DNA from: Bacteroidales bacterium
GTDB taxonomy: Bacteria > Bacteroidota > Bacteroidia > Bacteroidales > P3
Direction of reading: 5' to 3'
Assembly (NCBI GenBank): GCA_016283175.1
Contig: JAEEMK010000107.1
Location: forward strand, 1 to 64,000
DNA: 64,000 nt
In this document: piece after piece, positions 29,071 to 39,254 of the stretch
Layout of the letters: every line of letters begins with the position of its first letter
How positions within the stretch are numbered: the stretch's first letter is position 1
The notes under the pieces: generated by a model
What the model was told of the DNA's origin: nothing
What the model saw: only the letters and a program-made list of their open reading frames with translations
Database searches by the model: none
Made by a program: the position numbers and the translations under genes

Positions 29071-29078
29071 TATCTTTG
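29071..29078 (+). promoter_or_regulatory. Putative Bacteroidota -7 element TATCTTTG upstream of the PorP-GldKLMN block
   Basis: tatctttgca in an AT-rich intergenic region ~100 bp upstream of the 29180 start. Confidence 0.6.
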
Positions 29079-29179
29079 CAAGTCAAAAAGTACTTTGCTT
29101 TGGCGTGTCCAAACAAGGTATTTGTAATTGCATAGTATTGAAAATAAAATTTTTATAATATATTAACTATTTTGTCAAT

Positions 29180-30196
29180 ATGAAAATCGGAATCAAAAAA
29201 AACATATCAATTTTGCTTTTGATATTGGGATTTTCATACGTTGGTCATTCTCAACAGGAAGTTCAATTTTCGCAATATATGTTCAACCGTTTGGCCGTGA
29301 ACCCTGCCTATGCTGGTAGCTCAGGATCAATGTGCGGTTCAATTATGTATCGCGGTCAGTGGCTTGGACTCCGACTTGATGCCCCCGTTCCTGGTGGTGA
29401 ATCTGGTTCGCTGCCAACAGACTATCTTTTTTCGTTTGACTCTCCTGTTAAGATTCTCCACGGTGGTCTTGGTTTTACGCTTTTTGCCGACAAGATCGGC
29501 TACAACTCAACCGTTAGCGGTTCGTTTGACTATGCTTTCAGTATCTATTGGGGCCCTGGTAACCTGTCGGCAGGTATTGAGGGCAATTTCTATAGCATCA
29601 CGCGTTCTGCCGGACTGTTTGGATATAACGATTTGACAGGTAATCCAAATGATATTCCTACGTCGACTTCTGACCCGGCATTGAACAATAAAGAGGTAAG
29701 TGATTTCTTGATTGACGCTTCGTTGGGCGTTTACTACCAGGTGCCAGGCTCTTACTATTTGGGCTTTTCATTGAAGAATTTTCTTGGTACCCACAGCGAC
29801 GAACTTAATTTTGAGACCAGCAGAGTTCTTTATCTGCTTGGAGGATATGAATATGTCATTCCTTCTAACCCTTCGTTCCGACTCAAACCATCTGCTTTGG
29901 CTCGTACCGCTAATTTTTCTGTTTTCCAGTTTGACCTGTCCTGTCTGCTGGAGTATCAGAACTTATTTTGGGGCGGTGTCAGCTATCGATTGCAGGATGC
30001 TGTCACTTTTCTAGGTGGTGTGAACTGGGACAAGATGAAGATTGGCCTGGCTTATGATTTGACAACCAGTAAACTGGGTGTTTATAAATCGGGATTTAGT
30101 TTCGGCTCGCTTGAGGCATACATCAGATACTGCTTCAAGATTGTTGTTCCTCCCAAGTTACCATCGGTTTATCAGAACACACGTTACTTGTTGTAA
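29180..30196 (+). CDS. PorP/SprF family type IX secretion system membrane protein
   Basis: QQEVQFSQYMFNRLAVNPAYAGSSG...SFDYAFSIYWGPGNLSAGIEGNF. Confidence 0.93.
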   Translation: MKIGIKKNISILLLILGFSYVGHSQQEVQFSQYMFNRLAVNPAYAGSSGSMCGSIMYRGQWLGLRLDAPVPGGESGSLPTDYLFSFDSPVKILHGGLGFTLFADKIGYNSTVSGSFDYAFSIYWGPGNLSAGIEGNFYSITRSAGLFGYNDLTGNPNDIPTSTSDPALNNKEVSDFLIDASLGVYYQVPGSYYLGFSLKNFLGTHSDELNFETSRVLYLLGGYEYVIPSNPSFRLKPSALARTANFSVFQFDLSCLLEYQNLFWGGVSYRLQDAVTFLGGVNWDKMKIGLAYDLTTSKLGVYKSGFSFGSLEAYIRYCFKIVVPPKLPSVYQNTRYLL

Positions 30197-30299
30197 AACT
30201 TTTAGAAAAACGAAACTTTTTAATCCAACATCCGTAAAAGAACAGAAAAGAAGCGTAATTTGCTATTTTTATATTAGAAATTAAAATAACATTATTTAT

Positions 30300-31661
30300 A
30301 TGAAAAAGTTGTTTCTCGTACTCTCAGGAGTAGTTTTAATGTGGAGCTGTGGCTCGTCGGACAAAGGCGAACTTGTAGGCGTTCAGAACCGTCCTATTTT
30401 TGAGGATATTGACCTCAAGGGTATGGTGTTCATTAACCAAGGCAACTTCAGTATGGGTGCTGGTACCCAGAATGTCACCTACGGTACACCGCCACAGCCT
30501 CGCACTATGCAGGTCAGTTCATATTTTATGGATGAGACTGAAATAACCAACAACGAATATCGCCAGTTTGTAAACTGGGTCATCGATTCCGTTGCCCGCC
30601 GTATGCTTGGTGAGGCTGGTATTGAAGGTTTCCTGATTGAAGAGGATGAATATGGTGAACCGCTTGAACCTGCCATTCTGAACAAGAAGGAGAAAATCCG
30701 TTGGACGGAGCAGGAGACTCGTGAGGCTTTGGAAGATCTTTACCTGCCGGAGAAGGATCGTTTTTATCGTCGCCGTACTATTGATCCTGCTAAATTGAAT
30801 TATGAGTATTATTGGATTGATTATGCCGAAGCTGCAAAGAAAGAGAGCTCGACGGCTGTCAAGGATGAATACAAGGGAACTATGTTTGCTCCACGTCCTA
30901 AGGGATTGAACAACCGTTCTTCACTCATCAAACGTGAAGTTGTGAACATTTATCCCGATACGCTTTGCTGGGTACACGATTATACATATAGTATGAATGA
31001 GGACTTTACTCGCCAGTACTTCACTTCACCAGCATATGACAATTATCCTGTTGTGGGTATCAGCTGGGTACAGGCCAAGGCTTTCTGTGTGTGGCGTTCC
31101 AACTACCTGAATCAATATTTGGAGTCGATTGACTATACCCAGATGAACGACTTTCGTCTGCCTACCGAGGCTGAATGGGAATTTGCAGCTCGTGGTGGAA
31201 TTGCAGGCGAGAGCTATCCTTGGGGCGGCCCATATGTGCGTAACCCTAATGGATGTTTCCTAGCCAATTATGAGCCTTTGAAGGGTGCCTATGATGACGA
31301 TGGTGGCGTTAAGACGTTAATGGTCGGTCACTATGCTCCCAATGACTATGGTCTGTATGATATGTCTGGCAATGTGTCGGAATGGTGTCTTGATGCATAT
31401 GATAACCCGACCTATGTCGTTGCCAATGCTTTGTCGCCCTATTACAATTATAGTGCAAACGACAACTCGACACCTGCTATGAAACGCAAAGTTATCCGCG
31501 GAGGTTCTTGGAAAGATCAGAAGTATTTTATCCAGGTTCAGACTCGCTCGTTTGAATATCAGGATACCGCCAAGTCGTATATCGGTTTCCGCTGTGTACA
31601 ACCTTATTTGGGTCGTGTTAAGGGCGATAACCTAAAGTCGGCATCGAATGTCGCAAAGTAA
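30300..31661 (+). CDS. gldK: Gliding motility/T9SS lipoprotein GldK (SUMF/FGE-like)
   Basis: Lipobox WSCG; GMVFINQGNFSMG, DETEITNNEYRQFVNWV, RLPTEAEWEFAARGG, DMSGNVSEWCLD, RGGSWKD. Confidence 0.94.
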   Translation: MKKLFLVLSGVVLMWSCGSSDKGELVGVQNRPIFEDIDLKGMVFINQGNFSMGAGTQNVTYGTPPQPRTMQVSSYFMDETEITNNEYRQFVNWVIDSVARRMLGEAGIEGFLIEEDEYGEPLEPAILNKKEKIRWTEQETREALEDLYLPEKDRFYRRRTIDPAKLNYEYYWIDYAEAAKKESSTAVKDEYKGTMFAPRPKGLNNRSSLIKREVVNIYPDTLCWVHDYTYSMNEDFTRQYFTSPAYDNYPVVGISWVQAKAFCVWRSNYLNQYLESIDYTQMNDFRLPTEAEWEFAARGGIAGESYPWGGPYVRNPNGCFLANYEPLKGAYDDDGGVKTLMVGHYAPNDYGLYDMSGNVSEWCLDAYDNPTYVVANALSPYYNYSANDNSTPAMKRKVIRGGSWKDQKYFIQVQTRSFEYQDTAKSYIGFRCVQPYLGRVKGDNLKSASNVAK

Positions 31662-31733
31662 TGAGAGTGTGATGGTGTATAATAAGAAATAAAATACATA
31701 AAAATAAGTAAACATAATTTAAAAATTAAAGTT

Positions 31734-32627
31734 ATGAGCAAAATTGACAACCTTGTTCGGAGTAAAGGTTACAAAAACTTTATGAGCAAACTGTATGGAT
31801 GGGGCGCATCGGCCGTTATTATTGGAGCTCTGTTCAAAATCAACCACTGGCCGGGCGCTGTTCCTATGCTGATTTTAGGTATGGGTACTGAGGCTCTTAT
31901 CTTCTTTCTTTCAGCTTTTGAACCTCTTCATATAGAATGGGACTGGAGTCTTGTGTATCCGGAACTTGCAGGTATGAAAGGTGATGATATCGTCAACCCC
32001 GACCAGAAAAAATCAGGCAGCGTTACTGAAGAGCTCGACAAGATGCTGGCCGAGGCTAAGATTGGTCCGGATTTGGTGGAACGTTTGGGCCGTGGAATGG
32101 AAAGCCTTGCCGATACTGCCAATTCGATGAGCAGTATGTCTACTGCTGTGGCCGCTACGGACAAATTTGTCACCAATATGGATGTTGCCGCAGAGGCTGC
32201 TGGTGATTTGTCGGCTGCATACAAACGCACTGCTGAATCCATTAATCACGATTATGAGTTGTCTTCGACATATTCAGAGAGTCTTAAGGACGCCACTGCT
32301 GCTGTTACCAGCCTGTCTGCAATCTATCAAGAAACGGCACAGACTTTGCGCGCTGGCGACACTTCGTATGTCGATGAACTTAAAAAGATGGCATCAAGTC
32401 TTTCTTCTATCAATGCAATGTATGAAATCCAGATGCAGAACTCTTCTATGCAGCTTGAGGCTACCAAGGAGGTTCAGGAACGTATGCAGAGTATGGTTGC
32501 CAACTTTGCTGAGTCTGCAGAAGGCGTGTTGAAATACAAAGAGCAGGTGGATGCGCTTACCAGAAAAGTTGCCGAGCTCAACAATGTCTATGGCAATATG
32601 CTGGCAGCTATGCAGACCCGCATCTGA
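31734..32627 (+). CDS. gldL: Type IX secretion motor protein GldL
   Basis: SKLYGWGASAVIIGALFKINHWPGAVPMLILGMGTEALIFFLSAFEP. Confidence 0.94.
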   Translation: MSKIDNLVRSKGYKNFMSKLYGWGASAVIIGALFKINHWPGAVPMLILGMGTEALIFFLSAFEPLHIEWDWSLVYPELAGMKGDDIVNPDQKKSGSVTEELDKMLAEAKIGPDLVERLGRGMESLADTANSMSSMSTAVAATDKFVTNMDVAAEAAGDLSAAYKRTAESINHDYELSSTYSESLKDATAAVTSLSAIYQETAQTLRAGDTSYVDELKKMASSLSSINAMYEIQMQNSSMQLEATKEVQERMQSMVANFAESAEGVLKYKEQVDALTRKVAELNNVYGNMLAAMQTRI

Positions 32628-32693
32628 GTTTGCAATCTGAACGACGCATTGGATTATTCAACAATTATGGTAGAACAAATAATAAGATAGAAT

Positions 32694-34358
32694 ATGGGTG
32701 CTACAAATTGCCCGGAGACCCCGAGGCAAAAAATGATTGCAATGATGTACCTCGTGTACACCGCCCTGCTGGCACTGAACGTATCTGTCGAGATTCTCAA
32801 CGGATTCGTCACGGTGGGCGATGCTATGAACGAGTCGAACAAAAATATTGAGACACAGATTGCGGAAGCATATGGTCTTTTTGACCAAGCTATGGCAGTT
32901 GACTCCGTGAAGACTGTCAAGTACTATGAGGCAGCTATGACTATTAAGGATTACACTGATTCGCTGAAGAACCTCATTGACGAGGGACGTTTCGGTTTCC
33001 TTTGTTATATGCAGAAAGAGGCTATGGTGGTGAACCATTCGGAAGGCAAGACTATCAAGAGGAAAATACCTCTTCGTGACGCTAATGGCAATTTCTTGCT
33101 TGACAGTGCAAAAGTTGCCATTGACCTTGGTGGCTTGACTATCGTTGACAAGAAGGATAACACAGATATGGGTACGCATTTCTTCTATGACGAAGGTAAA
33201 GGAAAGGCTATTGATATCAAGAATGCCATTATTGCATATAAAGAGAAAGTTGCCGCTGTTTTCCAAGACACGAATATTACTCACGATACTGTTGATGTCA
33301 ATTTTGGTATGGACGTTGAGAGTGAATTCTGGAGTTCACACGCTGGACGTATGGTGAGTTGGGAGGAGTATAATTTTGACGGAGCCATTTCGGTTGCTGA
33401 TATTGTGTGTCTTTCGCGTATGAAATCGGAACTGATGAATGCTGAATATGACGCTATCAAGAAGCTGTTCGGTATGATTGGTAAAGATGACTTCAAGTTT
33501 GACCAGATTGCCGCTATCTGCCGTCCCACTTCGAGCTATGTTATCCAGGGAGGCAAATATGAAATGAAGGTTAATGTTGGCGCATATGACTCGAAACGTG
33601 AATTTCGTGCTATTATTAATGGAGCAGAGTACAAGAGTGGTCCTGATGGTTCCATCACTTATACTGCTGGCGCTGCTGCTCCTGGTGAGCGTAAGGTTCA
33701 CGGTGTTGTATATATGGTCAAGGATGGCGAGGAGAAAGAGTATCCGTTTGATGAGAGTTACTTTGTGGCTGCTCCGGTGGCTGTTACTGAACTTGTTAAG
33801 ATGAACGTTGTCTATGCGGGTATTGACAATCCTGTTTCGATAGGTGTGCCTGGTGTTGCTTCGAAAGATGTAATTCCGTCAATCACTACTGGTAATGCGA
33901 CTATAGTAAAAGATGCTGGCGAAGGCAATTATATCATCAAGCCTACAAAGATTGGCAAAATGACTTTGAATGTCAGTGCAAAGATTGAGGGGCAGACCAA
34001 GAATATGGGTTCTAAAGAAATACGTATCAAACGTATTCCGAAACCATCGTTGCGTATAGGTAGTTTCAAGAGCGGTGACCAGGTGTCGAAGGCAGAGATT
34101 ACTGCTAATCCAGTGCTACGTGCTTCGATGGAAGATTTCGATTTCCAGATTCCTGCTCTGAAGATCAATACTTTCACATTTAATGTTCAAGGCTCTGGTG
34201 CCCTTGACCTTAATGGTACAGGCAATCGTTTGACTCCTGAAATGATCAGTCGAATCAACAACGCGAAACGCGGTCAAAAGATATATATCACTGATGTGAC
34301 TGTTAAGACTCCTGATGGAGCAACTCATTCGCTTGATTGTACTCTACGTTTGAAGTAA
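32694..34358 (+). CDS. gldM: Type IX secretion motor protein GldM
   Basis: MGATNCPETPRQKMIAMMYLVYTALLALNVSVEILNGFVTV. Confidence 0.94.
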   Translation: MGATNCPETPRQKMIAMMYLVYTALLALNVSVEILNGFVTVGDAMNESNKNIETQIAEAYGLFDQAMAVDSVKTVKYYEAAMTIKDYTDSLKNLIDEGRFGFLCYMQKEAMVVNHSEGKTIKRKIPLRDANGNFLLDSAKVAIDLGGLTIVDKKDNTDMGTHFFYDEGKGKAIDIKNAIIAYKEKVAAVFQDTNITHDTVDVNFGMDVESEFWSSHAGRMVSWEEYNFDGAISVADIVCLSRMKSELMNAEYDAIKKLFGMIGKDDFKFDQIAAICRPTSSYVIQGGKYEMKVNVGAYDSKREFRAIINGAEYKSGPDGSITYTAGAAAPGERKVHGVVYMVKDGEEKEYPFDESYFVAAPVAVTELVKMNVVYAGIDNPVSIGVPGVASKDVIPSITTGNATIVKDAGEGNYIIKPTKIGKMTLNVSAKIEGQTKNMGSKEIRIKRIPKPSLRIGSFKSGDQVSKAEITANPVLRASMEDFDFQIPALKINTFTFNVQGSGALDLNGTGNRLTPEMISRINNAKRGQKIYITDVTVKTPDGATHSLDCTLRLK

Positions 34359-34375
34359 CATAAAATTTTTATACA

Positions 34376-35260
34376 ATGAAGAAATTATTGTTTTGCTTAG
34401 GACTGTTCTTCTTTATGGCTGGTGCTTTTTCGGCCAATGCTCAGAGCATCATCGATGCTGAAGAAGATCATAATTTCAATGACTTCTACAAGAAGGATCA
34501 GGTCAAAGGTCGTGTTGCTATGCCGTATGCTTTCCTTCGTGAAAGTGATGTGGTATGGGAACACGCTGTATGGAGAACTATTGATTTCCGCGAGAAATTC
34601 AATCAGTTTTTCTACTTTCCCATAGATCCTACCCGCAATACTCAGGGACGTGTAAGCCTTACTACGGCTATTATGGATGCTCTGAAAAACGGAGATATTG
34701 AGGTCTTTAAAGAGGATGACTTGACAACTCCCTTCACTTATGAAGAGATGATGAGCCAGTTGACTCGCAGCTATAACTTCCATATCGCAGAATACGACGA
34801 ATGGGGTGACGAAACTGAGGGTCGCGATACACTCATTACAGAAGAGTTCAAGCCTGAAGAAGTCTATTCGGCACGCCTTAAAGAATACTGGTACATTGAC
34901 AAGCAAGACACCCGTCAGAAGGTGCGTATAACAGGCCTTACTTTAGTTTATAACTACTGCAAAGACCGTGATGGCGAACGTGTGTGCGACAATGTTGAAA
35001 TGTTTTGGGTCCCTATGGACGATATGCGTGTCCGCAATGCCCTTGTCAAGGTGCTTGCATACGACGAACACAATTCGCACGCAGAACGATCCTATGACGA
35101 TATCTTCGTAGAGCGCTATTTTGATAGTTTTTGCTATCGTGAGTCGAATGTGATGAATCGTCCAATTTCTGCTTATCTCACCGGTACTGATGCCATACTT
35201 GAGTCGCAGGCAATTGAGGAGGAAATTTTTGACATCGAGTCTGATATGTGGGAGTACTAA
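34376..35260 (+). CDS. gldN: Gliding motility/T9SS protein GldN
   Basis: FLRESDVVWEHAVWRTIDFREKFNQFFYFPIDP; directly downstream of gldM. Confidence 0.93.
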   Translation: MKKLLFCLGLFFFMAGAFSANAQSIIDAEEDHNFNDFYKKDQVKGRVAMPYAFLRESDVVWEHAVWRTIDFREKFNQFFYFPIDPTRNTQGRVSLTTAIMDALKNGDIEVFKEDDLTTPFTYEEMMSQLTRSYNFHIAEYDEWGDETEGRDTLITEEFKPEEVYSARLKEYWYIDKQDTRQKVRITGLTLVYNYCKDRDGERVCDNVEMFWVPMDDMRVRNALVKVLAYDEHNSHAERSYDDIFVERYFDSFCYRESNVMNRPISAYLTGTDAILESQAIEEEIFDIESDMWEY

Positions 35261-35362
35261 GATCCGGTTTTAATGCAGATTATTTGACTTGCAGCAATTT
35301 GCAAGATTAATATGGATTGAGAGTCAGGAATTGTTGCGATTCTTGGCTCTCAATTCTCTTTT

Positions 35363-36232
35363 ATGACAGTAGCAATCCGTAAATATATAATCCTTTTAGC
35401 CTATATAATTGGCATTCTTTCTCTTTCAGCTCAGACGCTTGAGGGGGAACAGTCTCATTTCTACAAACGACATATAGCCAATGAGCGCGAAGCATTTGCC
35501 TTCCCGTTCCTTCGTGAAAATGATGTAGTGTGGGAACAGATGGTGTGGCGAACAATTGATTTGCGCGAGAAATTTAATCATTTTTTCTATTTTCCAGTAG
35601 AACGCAAAGGTGTGGAAGGACGCCGTAATTTCGCTTATGTGATATGGGACGCTGTTGTCGCTGGCGAGATACCCATTTATGAAGATGACGAGTTGAAAAT
35701 TCCTCTTGATAATGAACTGTTTGTCGAACGGTTTACAAAGGCAGATACGATAATCCTTGAAATTGTTGATGACGATGAAAACTATGAGTACAAAACTGTC
35801 CTCGTTCCGAAAGAGTTCAACTCCGAGGAGATGCTTCAAATCAGGCTCAAGGAGTCGTGGTATATCGACAAGCAGGTCACTGAACAGAACATACGGATAC
35901 TGGGGCTATGCCTTACCAAGGAATTATTCAAGGAACACGATGGCGATTTGGACTATATAGGCACAGCCGAAGTGTTTTGGATACCTATGCAGTCACCACA
36001 GGTACGACGTTTGATGGTTCGCAACGAGGCTACGTGGCAGCAAAATATAGCCAACCAGCCGTCTTGGGATTACATATTCATAAACAGAATGTTCAACAGT
36101 TATGTGACGCGTTATTCCAACCGTTTTAATCGATCAATTCTCGATTATCTTACGGGAACGGAAGCTATATGGGAGTCAGAGCGAATTGAGTCGGAATTGC
36201 TTGACATCAGTCAAGATATGTGGGAGTACTGA
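35363..36232 (+). CDS. Second GldN-family paralog (GldN/GldO-like)
   Basis: FLRENDVVWEQMVWRTIDLREKFNHFFYFPVERKG; collinear homology to the upstream GldN, shared DMWEY C-terminus. Confidence 0.9.
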   Translation: MTVAIRKYIILLAYIIGILSLSAQTLEGEQSHFYKRHIANEREAFAFPFLRENDVVWEQMVWRTIDLREKFNHFFYFPVERKGVEGRRNFAYVIWDAVVAGEIPIYEDDELKIPLDNELFVERFTKADTIILEIVDDDENYEYKTVLVPKEFNSEEMLQIRLKESWYIDKQVTEQNIRILGLCLTKELFKEHDGDLDYIGTAEVFWIPMQSPQVRRLMVRNEATWQQNIANQPSWDYIFINRMFNSYVTRYSNRFNRSILDYLTGTEAIWESERIESELLDISQDMWEY

Positions 36233-36264
36233 TTCCGTGGTTAATGTATAATAAGGATGGAATG

Positions 36265-37326
36265 CTATATCATCTCTTTGGATGAGGCAGAATACCTACG
36301 CCATTTGTCCAGTACGGTGGCAATGTCATTTGGTAATGGCGATTCAAAGTGCATTCTTTGATGTGTTGTTGGATGTTCAAATCCTAATGTCATAGCGTGC
36401 AATGCTTGACGTGGTAGCAACTGGAAGCAGTTGTTTACAAATTGTTTGTATTTTGAGAAAGTAGTGCCTTTAAGAATCTGGTCTCCGCCGTACATTGCAT
36501 CGTTGAAGAGTGGATGACCAATGTGTTTGAGGTGTGCGCGGATTTGATGTGTGCGGCCTGTTTCAAGCACGCATTCGACAAGAGTGACATAGCCAAAGCG
36601 TTCAAGGACAGTCCAATGAGTTATAGCGTGTTTGCCTATCTCAGGGTCATCATATACAGCCATTACACGGCGGTCTTTTGTTGAGCGTGCCAGATTGCCA
36701 ACCACCGTTCCGCTGTCTTCTATAAAGTCTCCCCAAACTAGGGCATTGTATTTTCTTTCAGTAGTGTGATCAAAAAATTGTTTTGCAAGCATTATTTGTG
36801 CTTCTTCGTTTTTGGCAATTAAAAGCAGTCCGGAGGTGTCCTTGTCAATGCGGTGAACAAGGTAGGGGGTTATCTGGTTTCCGTTTTTGTCTTTTTTGCC
36901 GTCAAAGTAGTAAGCAAGTGCGTTGAGCAGGGTGCCTGTGAAATTGCCATAGCCTGGATGAACCACCATACCTGCTTCTTTGTCGATAACCAGTACGTCA
37001 TCGTCTTCGTATGCGATGTTGAAAGGAATGTTCTCGGGTAGAATTTCCAGTTCGCGAGGAGGCGTTGGAAGAAGGACGCTGATAATGTCGAGAGGTTTTA
37101 TTTTGTAGTTGGATTTGGCTGGCTTGTCGTTGACCAAAACGCACGATGCTTTTGCTGCAGCCTGAACTTTTGTGCGCGAAACACCCTCTATGCGCATTTG
37201 CAGATATTTGTCAAGACGCATAGTCTCTTGGCCTTTGTCGACAGTGAAACGATAATTCTCGTATAGTTCTTGCTCTTCGTTGTCGGTGCCATTTTTTATG
37301 CCCTGTTCCTCGCTTATGTTGCTCAT
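36265..37326 (-). CDS. RluA-family 23S rRNA pseudouridine synthase (RluD-like)
   Basis: S4 domain plus PYLVHRIDKDTSGLLLIAKN, GRTHQIRAHLKHIGHPLFND. Confidence 0.93.
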   Translation of the reverse strand: MSNISEEQGIKNGTDNEEQELYENYRFTVDKGQETMRLDKYLQMRIEGVSRTKVQAAAKASCVLVNDKPAKSNYKIKPLDIISVLLPTPPRELEILPENIPFNIAYEDDDVLVIDKEAGMVVHPGYGNFTGTLLNALAYYFDGKKDKNGNQITPYLVHRIDKDTSGLLLIAKNEEAQIMLAKQFFDHTTERKYNALVWGDFIEDSGTVVGNLARSTKDRRVMAVYDDPEIGKHAITHWTVLERFGYVTLVECVLETGRTHQIRAHLKHIGHPLFNDAMYGGDQILKGTTFSKYKQFVNNCFQLLPRQALHAMTLGFEHPTTHQRMHFESPLPNDIATVLDKWRRYSASSKEMI

Positions 37327-37328
37327 AG

Positions 37329-39233
37329 TTATCGTTTGATGATTATTTTTTTTGTCGTTTGCAAGCCTTCTGTTGTATCACAGATTCGTATTAGATAAAG
37401 TCCTTCAGGGAGACTGTCCACGTCAAATGTTTTGCATATCGGACGTTCCCATATCTTTCGCCCCTGAATGTCGTATAGCGACATAATGGCATTTCTGCAT
37501 TCTGTATTGAAACGTACGTTTACTTGTTCTGAAGCAGGGTTGGGATAAAGTGTTATTTCTGTCGTATTGCTGTTCTGTGGAATGCCCATCAATGCAAATG
37601 TTCCGAAAACTGGTCGCATCATTACCGATCCGCTCAATATGCTTTGCATCCATTCATTACCTGTGCGGTAATATGTATAACATCTGGAGTCGGTGCTGCG
37701 GTCGAAACCAAGATTGATATAATCGTTCGACAGTTGCTCGAATCCGATGAAAATAGTGTCGTTTGCAACTAAAGGTTGAGACAGACGGTAGCGGTGGAAG
37801 GCGTTTCGATCACCGAATTGAGGTGTCATTTTTTCGGGATCCTTATATATTAATGTCGACGGTTTGCCATTTTCGCTTTGCCATACACATAGTTGGAATT
37901 GAATACCTTCGTTTTCATTGTTACGTGTGCGGTTGTAGCAGATGTCTACAGCAGAAAGGGTGTCTGGTACTTTGATGTCGAAGCGATAAGCAAGCCACAT
38001 TTTGTTTCCAGTGGCAGTCAATCCGTAACCGTTTTCGGCGATGCCGTCGTCGTAAGCGTAAAAGTCTTCAAAAATCTGATGGAATCTGATTGTATCATTG
38101 CTATTGTGACTGTCACCGCCAACGCCTTCCCTAACAATGTGTACTATCTCGTATGTTGTGGAATTGGTTGATGCTGGGTATGCAAAATTGATAGGGGGAT
38201 TGCTGTGTACGGCCATATCTTGATAGCGTCCGTTTGGGAAGAAGGCAACGATATTTTCATATCCGCCATCGTACTGTGCTATCTTCTGCCCGTTATTGTC
38301 GTAAACGGTGTATGAATAGTTGGAAGCCAAAGTCTGGCCATATCGGTTCACAATTTTGACATTCAGTTCCGTGGCCATATCTGTGGACGTGAATTGTCGA
38401 GCTGGCATTGCTTGATATTCTTTCAGCATCGACGGAGCTTTGTCTACAAAGGCTATGTCGCGAAACAACGAGTCTCCAACTGTGCGGTTAGTATTCAAAT
38501 AAACATAGTCGATATTCCATTGGTCGCAGTTGCCTGCAATGCCGCTTTTGGGGTTAGGGTCAAGGCTTGCGTAGTTACGAAATCGGAACTGGAATTGTTT
38601 TGTAAAATAGCGTGTGTCGTTGATGCAGATGTTGACAAAGCGCCACGGCCATAGTGCCGTGTTGCCAGTTGTATCTGCATTGTAGCCTGCCGTAGCCCAC
38701 ACTATATCCCATTTTTTCTCAGTGGCATCGTAGAACTCCAAAAAAAGTGAGTCTTCGTTGGATGGTGCATCGCCAACCAGTTCCCACGGATTGCCGTACC
38801 AGCCTCCGGGAAGATAGAAAAAACTAAAGTAAATGGAGTCTGATGGTTGAAGTTTGCGTTGATATGTACCAGTCAATGAATCAAGTCGCACAATCTGTGA
38901 TGCAAGAGTATCGGCGGCAAAAAGATTGGATGACGCTTGGTGGTAAAGATTTCCGTTTGCATCGAGAGCGTCAAGAGTGACGATGCCTACTGTCGGAGCT
39001 TGAGGTGCATAGTCCTTGTTGACAAATGCTTGGAATGTAAGCCACCGTTTTGAATCTGGCAGTCCTTCATATTCGGCAAAATCGTCGAAAAAAGGTAGCT
39101 CTGTCACAATTGTGTCAGTGTTTTTGGCTAGGGATGGCCTCGCAAATGCGGATAACGGTGCAAGTAACTCCTGGCATTCTGCCGGGAGGGTGAGAATTAT
39201 AAACAGTAATATGTGAAGCGCTTTTGTCCTCAA
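37329..39233 (-). CDS. Secreted protein with T9SS type A C-terminal sorting domain
   Basis: Signal peptide; C-terminus TLYPNPASEQVNVRFNTECRNAIMSLYDIQGRKIWERPI...LPEGLYLIRICDTTEGLQTTKKIIIKR. Confidence 0.88.
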   Translation of the reverse strand: MRTKALHILLFIILTLPAECQELLAPLSAFARPSLAKNTDTIVTELPFFDDFAEYEGLPDSKRWLTFQAFVNKDYAPQAPTVGIVTLDALDANGNLYHQASSNLFAADTLASQIVRLDSLTGTYQRKLQPSDSIYFSFFYLPGGWYGNPWELVGDAPSNEDSLFLEFYDATEKKWDIVWATAGYNADTTGNTALWPWRFVNICINDTRYFTKQFQFRFRNYASLDPNPKSGIAGNCDQWNIDYVYLNTNRTVGDSLFRDIAFVDKAPSMLKEYQAMPARQFTSTDMATELNVKIVNRYGQTLASNYSYTVYDNNGQKIAQYDGGYENIVAFFPNGRYQDMAVHSNPPINFAYPASTNSTTYEIVHIVREGVGGDSHNSNDTIRFHQIFEDFYAYDDGIAENGYGLTATGNKMWLAYRFDIKVPDTLSAVDICYNRTRNNENEGIQFQLCVWQSENGKPSTLIYKDPEKMTPQFGDRNAFHRYRLSQPLVANDTIFIGFEQLSNDYINLGFDRSTDSRCYTYYRTGNEWMQSILSGSVMMRPVFGTFALMGIPQNSNTTEITLYPNPASEQVNVRFNTECRNAIMSLYDIQGRKIWERPICKTFDVDSLPEGLYLIRICDTTEGLQTTKKIIIKR

Positions 39234-39254
39234 TTTTTATCTATGTATAAGGTG

